From contig CAVRGT010000010.1 of the NCBI GenBank assembly GCA_963720805.1, forward strand, positions 186,001-250,000: a DNA stretch of 64,000 nucleotides, read 5' to 3'. Below the pieces are notes generated by a model. The model was not told the DNA's origin. It saw only the letters and a list, made by a program, of their open reading frames with translations, and did not search any database. The DNA comes from VRUE01 sp963720805 (GTDB lineage Bacteria > Actinomycetota > Thermoleophilia > Solirubrobacterales > 70-9). Each line of letters begins with the position of its first letter. Positions within the stretch are counted from its first letter, which is position 1. Of the stretch, positions 53,407 through 61,909 are shown in pieces. The translations under genes and the position numbers were made by a program.

Positions 53407-53739
53407 CTATCCCGTTCGCCGGCGTCGGCGCCAAGCCAGCCACGCCACCGGCGGCAGACCAGCAATCAGGCTCCTTGCGGGTCGCACGCTGTCTGGCCGG
53501 AGCGGTGTGAAGGTGACGCCGCTCGGCTCAATTACGAGATAGCCAACGGGCTCGGCCTTGAAGCCCAGCGCCAGTCCTCCACCGCCGCCTTTGCCGCCTC
53601 GTCCGCCGCCTCCGCCTCCGGCGAAGGTGGCCAAGGCCCATCCTCGGGAGACGGTTACCACGGTCCGATCACCCACCCGTATGGGCTCTCCAAAACAGAA
53701 ACCCCGCGGGCTGAGGGCATCGTGCCCGTCTCCACTCAC
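53407..53739 (-). CDS. GerW-like (YtfJ family) protein
   Basis: 110 residues from GTG 53739, overlapping the upstream hydrolase stop in GTGA. GEPIRVGDRTVVTVSRGWALATFAGGGGGGRGGKGGGGGLALGFKAEPVGYLVIEPSGVTFTPL is the YtfJ/GerW pattern: a Gly-rich loop between beta strands with KAEPVGYLVI. The basic C-terminus is unusual. In Bacillus the family is a spore germination protein, but homologues occur in non-sporulating actinobacteria, so a spore role is not implied. Last gene of the island operon. Confidence 0.7.
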   Translation of the reverse strand: MSGDGHDALSPRGFCFGEPIRVGDRTVVTVSRGWALATFAGGGGGGRGGKGGGGGLALGFKAEPVGYLVIEPSGVTFTPLRPDSVRPARSLIAGLPPVAWLAWRRRRRTG

Positions 53740-54605
53740 CGAGCGCCCGCCTTGGTGACGGAAGAGATCAACGCCCCAACTCTTGCGCCCGTCCGGGAGG
53801 AATGCAGCTCACTAAAGTCCGAAACTTCCTCAATGCTGCTCTGCGGGATTGCCGCTGCGATTTCCAAGGCAGACCGGCTCGAGTGAAAGCTGTCCGAGCG
53901 TGAAACGATGATCGTTGCACGCACGGTAATTGACTCTGCCGTTGCGTCGGCTAGCGAATAATCGCGCCATGCGCTTGCGGACGCCCCCAGGCGTTTCAAG
54001 TTCGCGGCATCGACAGCAGTTACAAGTCCGTGATATTGCTGGTCCTCAAGGCTCGCAGGGCCTCTGACGCGAAGGGCAACCCGTGCACACGTCTTTGCCG
54101 TCGCCGCCAGCGGCATTGGAAGTTTCGCGAGTCGTGGAAGGTATGCTGGCAGGGGTACACGCCTATGCGGCGCAAGCAGAAACACTTCTCTGCAGCATTC
54201 TGAATCACGAGCAACGGCCTCCAGGCTCAGATTGGCACCCGTGGAGGCGCCAACAAGTATTGCATTCCCCCCTCCGTATTTCGCCAGCGTTTCCAGCAGG
54301 TCGACCGTCTGGGTGGATATCGAATGCGTCGCCCCTCGATTGAGCCGGGCGGTCGTCTTCTCTCGGCTTTCAAAGTAAACGCAGCGAAAGTCGCGAAGAA
54401 GTGGCCCGAGAAAATATCGCCAGGTTGCTGGGGTCGATGCCCAGCCCGGAGCGACGACGACGGTAGGATTGGCCGCCGATATGCCCGCGGGATCGAAAAC
54501 GGCTACCGTGAGTTCACCGCCCTCAACCGGTAGCCAGAACCGTTGCAGTGAAGCATGATGTCGGCGCGCGATTCTTTCCAGCAGCTTCTGGCTGTTCGCT
54601 GTCAC
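53736..54605 (-). CDS. Alpha/beta hydrolase of the island operon
   Basis: 289 residues. PTVVVAPGWASTPATWRYFLGPLLRDFRCVYFESREKTTARL, nucleophile elbow ILVGASTGANLSLEAVA (Ser), possible acid near IIVSRSDSFH and a late His in DFSELHSSRTG. It lies 4 nt after the haem-oxygenase-fold gene and overlaps the GerW-like gene. A thioesterase or esterase in the same pathway is the likely role. GC3 is lower than in the left part of the window. Confidence 0.7.
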   Translation of the reverse strand: MTANSQKLLERIARRHHASLQRFWLPVEGGELTVAVFDPAGISAANPTVVVAPGWASTPATWRYFLGPLLRDFRCVYFESREKTTARLNRGATHSISTQTVDLLETLAKYGGGNAILVGASTGANLSLEAVARDSECCREVFLLAPHRRVPLPAYLPRLAKLPMPLAATAKTCARVALRVRGPASLEDQQYHGLVTAVDAANLKRLGASASAWRDYSLADATAESITVRATIIVSRSDSFHSSRSALEIAAAIPQSSIEEVSDFSELHSSRTGARVGALISSVTKAGAR

Positions 54606-54609
54606 TTAC

Positions 54610-55302
54610 CTACACTGCTTTGGCACTGAGCCCGAGGGTCCATGGATTTTTCAGGACGAGCGTGTCGCGGATGGTCGCCTGAACCGTGGCGAGGTCGGCC
54701 TCGTCATACACGTACTCCTTCAACACGTTTAGGGCCGCGACCGAGTGATACGCGTCGTCAGCCTCATGGACAGTAAAGTACCTCAGGTCATCGTCCGTGC
54801 TTGCGAATGCAGTTCGTATCGCCTCTAGATAGTTAGGCCCGAGCCTCAGTATGACCGACTCCCACACGCATGAAATCGTCAACTCCCGTACAAGGATCGC
54901 ATGGGAAGGCTGCTCTGTGAGTAGATAGGAGTAATGTGGCCAATAGTCGGCAAACTCGGTTTCTAGTTCGTCATTCGTTACTCCCAGAGAGCGACAGAAG
55001 AGGGCGAATAGGTTGGCGTGATTGGCATCTCCTACAAACTCACCCTGCTCCTCTGCATAGAGCTTCCAGAAAAAGCGCTTGGCCGTGAACGCATCCGGTG
55101 GGCAGAGGCGAATTCTGCTCGGAATCTTTAGGTCGAGTGCGGTGCGCACCTCGGCATAGTGTCGTTTCAACAGGGTCTTTGGGTCAGCATCGGGCACCTT
55201 GCCCTGCCGCAGATCGGATAGGACCGGTGCTTCATCCATAGCTTCAGTAACTAGGAGCTCGTAGTCGTGACTCCAAAACCTGTCGATGACTCCATCAGGC
55301 AT
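54610..55302 (-). CDS. Haem-oxygenase-like fold diiron oxidase (TenA/PqqC/HDO superfamily)
   Basis: 230 residues from ATG 55302, preceded by GGGGGGC. The helical bundle shows SHDYELLVTEAMDEAPVLSDLRQGKVPDADPKTLLKRHYAEVRT, WKLYAEEQGEF and FTVHEADDAYHSVAAL. The E...H and HEADDAYH patterns are those of HDO enzymes such as UndA and CADD, which use two irons to oxidise acids or amino acids. Its start overlaps the last codons of the reconstructed hot-dog gene, so the two were translationally coupled before the IS insertion. Confidence 0.65.
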   Translation of the reverse strand: MPDGVIDRFWSHDYELLVTEAMDEAPVLSDLRQGKVPDADPKTLLKRHYAEVRTALDLKIPSRIRLCPPDAFTAKRFFWKLYAEEQGEFVGDANHANLFALFCRSLGVTNDELETEFADYWPHYSYLLTEQPSHAILVRELTISCVWESVILRLGPNYLEAIRTAFASTDDDLRYFTVHEADDAYHSVAALNVLKEYVYDEADLATVQATIRDTLVLKNPWTLGLSAKAV

Positions 55303-55410
55303 GTTGCCCCCCTGTGTCCGGAAGGGGAAAGTAAAACTCACCTTCGCCGGCAAAAGCGCCGTCGCAGATGTCTATATCCCCACGATAAACTGCGGCATTG
55401 TCAAGCGTGT

Positions 55411-56809
55411 TCTTATCCGGCTCTCCTGACGTTTCCGTGGGTCACGTAAGCAGTTGAGAGAAGGCGCACGCCGCTCCGCGCCTAGGTTTCCGGCTTGTAA
55501 GGAGTCGGAAGCGAAAGGAGCGGCAACGACGTGCGCAAGGAAAGGGTATGGGCACGCCTGCTCGGCTTGGAGCGGGCGGTCGTCGAAAGCGTCGAGATCG
55601 GCGACAGCAAGCAGGTGGTGGTGGCGGTTCGCCCCCACCACCGGGAACGGGATCGCTGCGGTGTCTGTGGGCGCCGCTCCCCGGGCTTCGACCTCGGCGA
55701 GGGGCGGCGGCGCTGGCGGGCGCTGGACCTCGGCACGACGATCGCCTACCTGGAGGCCGACGCGCCGCGGGTGCGCTGCCCCGAGCATGGCGTCGTGGTG
55801 GGCGCCGTCCCCTGGGCCCGGCACGACTCGCGCTTTACCCGCGCCTTCGAGCAGCAGGTCGCCTGGCTGGCGGTGAACACCTCGGGCAGCGCCGTCGCCG
55901 AGCTGATGCGGATCGCCTGGCGCAGCGTCGGGGCGATCTGCGAGCGAGTGGCGAACGAGGCGGGCCGCGAGGTCGACCTGCTCGCCGGCTTGCGGCGGAT
56001 CGGAATCGACGAGATATCGCACCGCAAGGGCCACCGTTACCTGACCGTGGTCGTCGACCACGACACCGGCAGGCTCATCTGGGCGGCACCGGGCCGCGAC
56101 AAGGCGACCGTGGGGGCGTTCTTCGACGCGCTCGGCGCCAAGCGTGCCAAGCAGCTGAAGCTCGTCTCCTGCGACATGGCGGGCTGGATCGAGGCGGCGC
56201 TGGTGAAGCGCTGCCCGCAGGCCAAGCGCTGCGTCGATCCCTTCCACGTCGTTCAGCTCGCCACCGAGGCGCTCGATCAGATCCGCCGCGAGGTCTGGCG
56301 CGAAGCGCGCCGTCAAGGCCAGGGCGACGTCGCCCGCGAGCTCAAGGGCACCCGCTACGCCCTCTGGAAGAACCCCGAGAACCTGACAGCCCGCCAGCAG
56401 TCAAAGCTCGCCGACGTCGAGCGGCTCAACCGGCCGCTCTACCGCGCCTACCTGCTGAAGGAGCAGCTGCGCCAGATCTACCGCCTGCCGGTTCGAAAGG
56501 CGATCGTCCTGCTCGAGGAATGGCTCTCCTGGGCGCGGCGCTCTCGCCTGAAGCCCTTCGTCAAGCTCGCCCGCACGGTCACTGCGCAACGCGAGGGGAT
56601 CGTCGCCGCGATTCGCCATGGTCTCTCCAATGCCCGGGTGGAGGCGATCAACACCCAGATCCGCCTGATCGCCCGCCGCGCCTTCGGGTTTCACTCACCT
56701 CAGGCGCTGATCTCCCTGGCGATGCTGAAGCTGGGTGGGTTGTGTCCGCCTCTGCCGGGGAGAGTCACCGTTACGTGACCCACGGAAACGTCAGGAGAGC
56801 CTCTTATCC
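55411..56809 (+). mobile_element. ISL3-family insertion sequence, complete
   Basis: The element spans 55419-56801 (1,383 bp) with perfect 31-bp terminal inverted repeats (55419-55449 and 56771-56801, outer bases GGCTCTCCTGACG). It is flanked by an 8-bp direct target duplication TCTTATCC (55411-55418, 56802-56809). It contains one intact transposase. Perfect ends and duplication indicate recent insertion. Confidence 0.97.
55531..56778 (+). CDS. ISL3 family transposase
   Basis: 415 residues. N-terminal zinc-finger-like CGVCGRRSPGFDLG and C-P-E-H pair; DDE core with GIDEISHRKGHRYLTVVVDH (first Asp), SCDMAGWIEAALVKRCPQAKRCVDPFHVVQLA (second Asp, ISL3 signature) and NARVEAINTQIRLIARRAFGFHS (Glu). 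Full family length with no frameshift, so the element may still be active. Its start is about 80 bp inside the left repeat. Confidence 0.96.
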   Translation: MRKERVWARLLGLERAVVESVEIGDSKQVVVAVRPHHRERDRCGVCGRRSPGFDLGEGRRRWRALDLGTTIAYLEADAPRVRCPEHGVVVGAVPWARHDSRFTRAFEQQVAWLAVNTSGSAVAELMRIAWRSVGAICERVANEAGREVDLLAGLRRIGIDEISHRKGHRYLTVVVDHDTGRLIWAAPGRDKATVGAFFDALGAKRAKQLKLVSCDMAGWIEAALVKRCPQAKRCVDPFHVVQLATEALDQIRREVWREARRQGQGDVARELKGTRYALWKNPENLTARQQSKLADVERLNRPLYRAYLLKEQLRQIYRLPVRKAIVLLEEWLSWARRSRLKPFVKLARTVTAQREGIVAAIRHGLSNARVEAINTQIRLIARRAFGFHSPQALISLAMLKLGGLCPPLPGRVTVT

Positions 56810-57143
56810 TTCAATCGCAGCGAAATGCCTAGACCCTCAGTGTCGGTGATCATTCGGCTGCACCGAAGATCAAGCTTTGTGAGCAGAACCTCACCGTGTC
56901 GTGTAGTCAGTCCGCTCTCAAGGTGCGCGAAGATGATCGCGAGCTGAGCCACCCCTACGAAGGCGAGGAGCAGGGTAAAGTGGAAGACACCGTCGGAGGG
57001 GACGAAGTGGTGTCCTATTCCGAAGCTGCCGATGATGCCGGTGTCTGTGAGGGTCGCTTCTTCTAGACGCAACTCGTCTTGCTTATATCCATCAACGAGA
57101 TAGGGAGACGCGAACGCTGCCAGCTCGGCCGGGGTAATGGGCT

Positions 57144-58016
57144 TCATCGTGAGGAATCCGCGGTGCTGTGCAGGGTCGCGTTCTGCTCCCAAGCAAGAAA
57201 TTGGCGCTTCGCATGTTGCACGTAGGGCGATGATGCAATGAGCTTCAGGACGCCATGATTAAGCCGATTGACTGGTGGCTTCAGAGGCCGCTCGATGTCG
57301 ATGAAGAGAACAACCCGAACCGAGTCACCGTGGTTCCACGCCTCGTGCTCGAAACTATCATCGAAGAGCAGGCTGTGCCCCTCTTCCCAGTGACGCTGCG
57401 TATCACCAACCCGAATGCCACATGACGTCAGCGGATTGGGTATGCGCAAGGCGAGGTGATAGCGGAGAACGCCTTTGTATGGGCCGCGATGAGGGGGTAG
57501 CTCCTTCCCTGGTGCGAGGATCGAAAAGAACGCGGTTCGCAGCCCGGGGATCGCTTCCAGCAACGCCGACGTCTTGGGGCAGCGAGCGCAATTCGTGTCG
57601 GCCCTCAATCCGTAGCCGAAGAAGAAGAACGTCTTCCAGCCGTGGTCGGTGGTGAGTGCGGACTGACGAACCGAGATTTCTTGGAAGCTTGGGATCGGTC
57701 GGGAGCTATCAAGAACCTCATCAAGCTCACGTCGGATCTCAAGCCAGTGATGCTCTAGCTCCTGGGTCCAAGGGAATAGATGTGGATCAAGGAACGGGGT
57801 CGTTGGGACCAACGAGGCGCGCGAGAGGAGTCTCTCGATGGGAAGCCTCGCCCGCTTTCCTATCGCGACAAATGTATCTAGTTGGCGCGTCGATCCCACG
57901 GCGACCGGGAGCGTACCGAGAATTGCTTGGCGACGTACCAGGAGACGCGAAGCCGATGAACGACGCGACGGAATCGTGGGCGCTGGCCAGCCAAAGGTTT
58001 GTTCAGTTCGGCGCAA
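57144..58016 (-). CDS. Aspartyl/asparaginyl beta-hydroxylase-like (2-oxoglutarate/Fe) enzyme
   Basis: Up to 290 residues; the start is uncertain (TTG at 58016; GTG at 57899 gives 252). PTTPFLDPHLFPWTQELEHHW, then the jelly-roll core: ELPPHRGPYKGVLRYHLALRIPNPLTSCGIRVGDTQRHWEEGHSLLFDDSFEHEAWNHGDSVRVVLFIDIERP. The HRG and FEHEAWN histidines are iron ligands and R in VRVV binds 2-oxoglutarate. Such enzymes hydroxylate peptides, lipid A acyl chains (LpxO) or small amides. First gene of the island operon; ATGA overlap with the split hot-dog gene. Confidence 0.8.
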   Translation of the reverse strand: MRRTEQTFGWPAPTIPSRRSSASRLLVRRQAILGTLPVAVGSTRQLDTFVAIGKRARLPIERLLSRASLVPTTPFLDPHLFPWTQELEHHWLEIRRELDEVLDSSRPIPSFQEISVRQSALTTDHGWKTFFFFGYGLRADTNCARCPKTSALLEAIPGLRTAFFSILAPGKELPPHRGPYKGVLRYHLALRIPNPLTSCGIRVGDTQRHWEEGHSLLFDDSFEHEAWNHGDSVRVVLFIDIERPLKPPVNRLNHGVLKLIASSPYVQHAKRQFLAWEQNATLHSTADSSR

Positions 58017-58035
58017 GCAACTTGAATCTCGACCT

Positions 58036-59097
58036 CTACGTCTCCTGCGGTTCCCAAGCGGCGATTGAGGATTCGATCAGCGCCAGACCAACATGATCTG
58101 CCTCCGATCGCGCGGCCTCGCTGAGAGCCGTGTGCGCGATCTGCAGCGTCTTGCGCAGGCTCCGGCCGCACTCGTCCGCGTAGAACTGCCACAGGCGGGC
58201 AAGCCCGTCGGCGTCGAGTATCTCGGCCGAGCCCTCGCCTCCACCCATCACCTGGACACGATGGTCGAGGATACGCGCGAGCTGCCCCTCCTCCGTCAGC
58301 TCCGGGACATCGATGCGGGTGTTGATCACCCCAACGGTGTTGTCGCGATACTCGTCGAGGCTGATGTAGTGCTCATGCACGGCGATCGCCAGGCTGGTCT
58401 CCAGCTCGGCGAGCTCTCTGACGATCCGGCCGAAGAACGCGCCGACTATGTCCGGGCGCGGCTCGCCTCGGCGCAGCCAGCGATCGGAGTCGTCGATGAT
58501 CAGCACGGGCTGCAGCTCGATCGTGCGTATGAGTCGCATCAGCCGCTTGAGAGCGTCGAGGTACTCGACGGCCGAGCGCTCGACTTCGACTGCCGGCGCC
58601 AGATCCCGTTTGATGTCGCGGGCGAGCTCGCCCTTGACGATCCAAGGCAGCTGAAGCGAGAGGCCGGCGTGGGTTTGCTTGGAGCGAGCCGACATCACCC
58701 GCCCCTCCGCGACGGATCGCAGCAGCTCGTCGCGTTGCTCCGAGGACAGCATCTCGACCTCGGCGGCCCAGGTGCTGATCACCCGGACGACGTGCTGGGC
58801 GAACCGACCAGGATCGGTGACAGTCTCATCGCTCTCTGGCGCGACGGAAATGGGAATGGGCGCGAAGCCCTCCGAGGGCGTCAGCGCGTAGGACAGCACG
58901 CTGGACTTCCCTGCGCCCATCGCGCCGACGAGAGCGATTCGTCCACTTGCCTCGGCCGCCTTTCGCAGCTCGCGCTCGGTCTTCTCATCGCCGAGCAGGT
59001 CATCGAAGGGGACATGCAGCGCCGCGAGATCCTCCGGCAACGGCGTCGCGTCAAAGGCCGCGGCTGCGCGCAGCGCCTCGATCAGCTCCCTGCTCAT
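58036..59097 (-). CDS. P-loop ATPase, second gene of a two-ATPase operon
   Basis: 353 residues. LHVPFDDLLGDEKTERELRKAAEASGRIALVGAMGAGKSSVLSYAL (Walker A GAMGAGKSS) and ELQPVLIIDDSDRWLRRGE (Walker B). An AAA/STAND-like layout with a long helical C-terminus (LARLWQFYADECGRSLRKTLQIAHTALSEAA). ATGA overlap with the upstream ATPase at 59094. No transmembrane or nuclease domain was found, so the output is unknown. Confidence 0.8.
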   Translation of the reverse strand: MSRELIEALRAAAAFDATPLPEDLAALHVPFDDLLGDEKTERELRKAAEASGRIALVGAMGAGKSSVLSYALTPSEGFAPIPISVAPESDETVTDPGRFAQHVVRVISTWAAEVEMLSSEQRDELLRSVAEGRVMSARSKQTHAGLSLQLPWIVKGELARDIKRDLAPAVEVERSAVEYLDALKRLMRLIRTIELQPVLIIDDSDRWLRRGEPRPDIVGAFFGRIVRELAELETSLAIAVHEHYISLDEYRDNTVGVINTRIDVPELTEEGQLARILDHRVQVMGGGEGSAEILDADGLARLWQFYADECGRSLRKTLQIAHTALSEAARSEADHVGLALIESSIAAWEPQET

Positions 59098-60113
59098 GCA
59101 GCTCCCTTCAGCTCCGTTTTCAGCGTGTAGACCTTCCTGCGACTCGAACCTACCCGCTCGTTGCTCACCTCGGCCAGCCCGGCCTGCTCAAGCTGGCGCA
59201 GAACCTGAGTCGCGCGGCCCCGGGTCCAGCTGAGCTCGGAGAGCATGCGAGAGTCGGATGCGCTGACAGGCCCGTTCGCTTCGATGTAAGCCACGAGGCG
59301 GCTCGCGGCGTCGCCAAGCTGTTTCGCTCGTTGCATCCGCTCATCCTGAGCATCCTGCGCGTCGTTCAAACTTCGGCCTTCCAGCAGCGTCTGACGTGCG
59401 AGCAAGATGAGCAGGGCCGGCTGGCCATCTGCTGCGGTCACGATCTTCCGCAACAGATCGCCGTCGATCTCGGTGTCTGCAGTCCGCTTCTTGAGCAGCT
59501 GTATCGCAGCCTTTTCTGGCAATGGTTCGACCGTTACAACCGACTCGAAGAAGGCGCTTGCCGGCGGGCGCCGGTAGGCAGCCTGCTCGCTGGTACGGGC
59601 GGCGACGATCCAGGTGGCGGGCAGGCTCCACAGCTCGTCGCGAAGCTGCCCGAAGAGGGCATGGGCGGTCTCTCCGGAGGGAAGCTCGTCGATGATCAGG
59701 ACGGCTCGCCGCTCCCGTGCGGCTAGCGCTTCGCGGACGGTTCGCAACGCGGCGAGCAACTGCTCGGTCCCAGTGCGTGGCGGCCGACGCCCCGCCGGTT
59801 GCATCGCCTCGCCTATGTAGGAGAACCGGGCGCGATCTTCATCGAGCCTGTAATTGATGAGCGAGAGCAGCTCCTCCGGACTTGCCGCGCGCCCCGCACC
59901 GTCGACGAAGATGGGCTCAAGCTCCGTATGGCTATCGAGGCGGCGCTCGAGCTGGTGCAGAAGGGAGGTCTTCCCGATGCCGGGAGGTCCGACTACGAGG
60001 CTGTTGAGGCGACTCTCGGCATTGCGCTCAAGCGTTTCAAGCTCGACCTTGCGATCGACGAACAGCCGACCGTCAAGCGCCGAGGCGAGCAGGGGTCGAG
60101 CAGGTAGCTCCAT
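59094..60113 (-). CDS. Orc1/Cdc6-like AAA ATPase with C-terminal winged helix, first gene of the pair
   Basis: 339 residues. SLVVGPPGIGKTSLLHQLERRL (Walker A), ERRAVLIIDELPSG (Walker B), AARTSEQAAYRRP (sensor-like Arg), and a C-terminal winged helix at about 255-335 (ANGPVSASDSRMLSELSWTRGRATQVLRQLEQAGLAEVSNERVGSSRRKVYTLKT). The combination resembles archaeal-type Orc/STAND ATPases. The operon begins 10 nt after a perfect palindrome, so it is probably tightly regulated. Confidence 0.8.
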   Translation of the reverse strand: MELPARPLLASALDGRLFVDRKVELETLERNAESRLNSLVVGPPGIGKTSLLHQLERRLDSHTELEPIFVDGAGRAASPEELLSLINYRLDEDRARFSYIGEAMQPAGRRPPRTGTEQLLAALRTVREALAARERRAVLIIDELPSGETAHALFGQLRDELWSLPATWIVAARTSEQAAYRRPPASAFFESVVTVEPLPEKAAIQLLKKRTADTEIDGDLLRKIVTAADGQPALLILLARQTLLEGRSLNDAQDAQDERMQRAKQLGDAASRLVAYIEANGPVSASDSRMLSELSWTRGRATQVLRQLEQAGLAEVSNERVGSSRRKVYTLKTELKGAA

Positions 60114-60122
60114 GCCCTCAAC

Positions 60123-60139
60123 ATCCTAACAGTTAGGAT
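60123..60139. promoter_or_regulatory. Perfect palindromic operator upstream of the two-ATPase operon
   Basis: ATCCTAAC-A-GTTAGGAT, 8-bp arms, lies 10 nt upstream of the ATG at 60113 on the minus strand. A further partial arm (AATTAGG) follows at about 60140-60146. On the minus strand TATCCT or TAATTA in this region could be the -10. Confidence 0.8.
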
Positions 60140-60197
60140 AATTAGGCCGAGTTTAAGAGCCGGCGTCTGGGTGGGCGAGGGCGGTTTGCTCAAGCCC

Positions 60198-60515
60198 TCA
60201 GGCGTCGACAAGAACCCGGCCCTCGCGCATGGCGCGCTCGATCATCGTGCCTGCCACCACCGAGCGGCGGCGGGCGAGCTCCGCATCGACGACAACGACA
60301 TCGGCCGGCACCCCAAGGCCCCGCAGGCTACGTCGCAGGCGCACCGACTCTTCGGCGGGATTCTTGACCACCGGCTCGATCACCAGGAGGTCGAGGTCGC
60401 TCCGTTGGTCGGCGTCCCCCCTTGCGTGGGAGCCAAAGAGAATGATCCGGGCGTCGGGCGCAGCGGCGACTATCCGTCTCCCAGCCTCGGTGATGAGTTG
60501 CTCGTCGATGCTCAC
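60198..60515 (-). CDS. MNT-type minimal nucleotidyltransferase
   Basis: 105 residues from GTG 60515. IILFGSHARGDADQRSDLDLLVIEP is the GS-x10-D-x-D signature, with a later PADVVVVDAELA giving the third acid. MNT proteins modify HEPN toxins by adding AMP or nucleotides. Here it is downstream of a large protein with a HEPN-like RxxxxH motif, 74 nt apart. No short HEPN partner is visible. Confidence 0.9.
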   Translation of the reverse strand: MSIDEQLITEAGRRIVAAAPDARIILFGSHARGDADQRSDLDLLVIEPVVKNPAEESVRLRRSLRGLGVPADVVVVDAELARRRSVVAGTMIERAMREGRVLVDA

Positions 60516-60526
60516 ATGGGCCTAAC

Positions 60527-60540
60527 CGGACGGCATTTGA
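60527..60540. repeat. Direct repeat CGGACGGCATTTGA, copy 1
   Basis: Identical 14-mer at 62039-62052, preceded by a similar GCCTA. It lies 11 nt upstream of the MNT start codon (minus strand). Confidence 0.7.
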
Positions 60541-60589
60541 ACCACAGCCGGGTCCGGGCCATCAAGGCGGTGCACGCCAGCCAAAACTC

Positions 60590-61909
60590 CTAGGGCAGCC
60601 CGATGTGGTCGGAGATTAAGCGGACTGCACGAGCCGCTCGATATTGCACTGTTCGGACCCAAGGTCGCCCAGAACCCAGAAAGTCCTTCCAGGTCTCCTC
60701 GTCGAACTCAAGCAGCCGATCATCGAGGCGTGGACGGTCAGGATGTCCTCTGAGGTAGCGGAGCATCCGACGCCGGGTTTGGAAGCCCTCTCTTGCTGCC
60801 AATTCCAAGTACTCGTTCAACGCAGGGCGCACATCCCACAGGAGGGCGCCCCACATGTCGTCGGAGACCGGCTGCGCCTCTTCCCCATGAACAGCAGCCG
60901 AGCGGACCTCGGCATAGAGAAAGGAGGCACGGCCAGGGTCCGTGAAGCTCTCCTTGGTCGCCTGGCTCAGCAGGGTCCGTCGGTATGCCAGCCCATGCGC
61001 CTTTAGGCCTTCGGAGCTATCTCCAAGCATTGCCTCCAGCGCGAAAAACAAGAAGAGCAACGACTTCAACGGGTCAGCCTCGATCATCGAGTCCTCTATC
61101 CAAGACATCGCTCGCGCAGCGTGCCGCTGGAGATCATTGCGCGGCTCCTGTGCCAGGTCGGCGACTGCCTGGGACTCGGCCATCGTGAGCAGCTCCCGGT
61201 CAAGCGTTACCTCCCACCGCGCATCTGGACTCGTCTCCCAGCCTGCAAGCTTCCCGCCAAACGAATAGCCCTCAGAAAGGCGAAAACGAAACTGCAGCGG
61301 ATTCAGCTCGCGATCCTCTCGCAGCCCAATTCTCAGCGTCCGCAACGAGCGCTCGGCCATCGCGCTTGCCCGGTCTTTCATCAGCGCGAGGTTGGTGCCC
61401 TTGACCGGAACCGCGAGCACCGAGCCCACCGGCGGGTCCACCGAAAACCAAGTGGTCGAATCGGGTATCTCTTCGTGGTCGGTTGGCAGCAGCCTCAAGC
61501 CGAACAGCTCGAATGGTTCCTTGACCTCGAGGAACTCGACGCCGAGGAAGCAAATCCGCTCCTCTGGAGCCTGCTCATTCTCTGCGACAAATGCGGGAAC
61601 GTGGTTTTTACTGGGGGCTACTGCGCACTGACTGGCAAAACGATTCATCTTGCGCTGTAGCGGATCTGCGACTTGCCCGCCTAGATGCTCGAACCGCAGA
61701 TCCTCTTCCAGCATCGTCTTCGCCCTGCTCAGAGCCTCAGCTTCAATGCGCCCGAGGATGAGAGTCCTGGCGTCCGGCGTGGCTAGGTCCTCCGGGATCG
61801 AGATCGTCATCGCAGTCTCGTCGGCTCGGACTGTCGCGTTGCGCCGAACTAGACGCTGAAGCTCGGTGAGCGCCGCGACAGCGGGGTCAGCATCTTCCTT
61901 ACTAGCCAC
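60590..61909 (-). CDS. HEPN-like (Apea type) protein of unknown function
   Basis: About 439 residues from GTG 61909 (TTG 61969 gives 459). The C-terminal third reads LKSLLFLFFALEAMLGDSSEGLKAHGLAYRRTLLSQATKESFTDPGRASFLYAEVRSAAVHGEEAQPVSDDMWGALLWDVRPALNEYLELA. The R-S-A-A-V-H (Rx4H) motif with E-A-L-L before it is the Apea/HEPN ribonuclease signature. The N-terminal two thirds are not recognised. Located directly upstream of the MNT gene on the same strand, so a HEPN/MNT-like toxin-antitoxin or defence pair is plausible but unproven. Confidence 0.65.
   Translation of the reverse strand: MASKEDADPAVAALTELQRLVRRNATVRADETAMTISIPEDLATPDARTLILGRIEAEALSRAKTMLEEDLRFEHLGGQVADPLQRKMNRFASQCAVAPSKNHVPAFVAENEQAPEERICFLGVEFLEVKEPFELFGLRLLPTDHEEIPDSTTWFSVDPPVGSVLAVPVKGTNLALMKDRASAMAERSLRTLRIGLREDRELNPLQFRFRLSEGYSFGGKLAGWETSPDARWEVTLDRELLTMAESQAVADLAQEPRNDLQRHAARAMSWIEDSMIEADPLKSLLFLFFALEAMLGDSSEGLKAHGLAYRRTLLSQATKESFTDPGRASFLYAEVRSAAVHGEEAQPVSDDMWGALLWDVRPALNEYLELAAREGFQTRRRMLRYLRGHPDRPRLDDRLLEFDEETWKDFLGSGRPWVRTVQYRAARAVRLISDHIGLP

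Larger units (their letters stand above)
55295..57147 (-). pseudogene. FcoT-like hot-dog protein gene, split by an ISL3 insertion
   Basis: The 5' part runs from ATG 57147 for 115 codons (MKPITPAELAAFASPYLVDGY... FHFTLLLAFVGVAQLAIIFAHLESG... GISLRLKDK) and then enters the IS, ending RLS-stop. Removing the IS and one target copy continues the frame for 38 codons (NTLDNAAVYRGDIDICDGAF... FYFPLPDTGGQHA) to a stop at 55295 that overlaps the next start. The restored 153-residue protein looks like a hot-dog acyl-thioester enzyme, in style like mycobacterial FcoT. The start overlaps the hydroxylase stop (ATGA). The missing C-terminal strands probably abolish function. Confidence 0.8.

Noticed and set aside
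60171..60593. 140-residue plus-strand frame over the MNT gene
   Set aside because: The minus-strand frame has the full GS...DxD nucleotidyltransferase motif.
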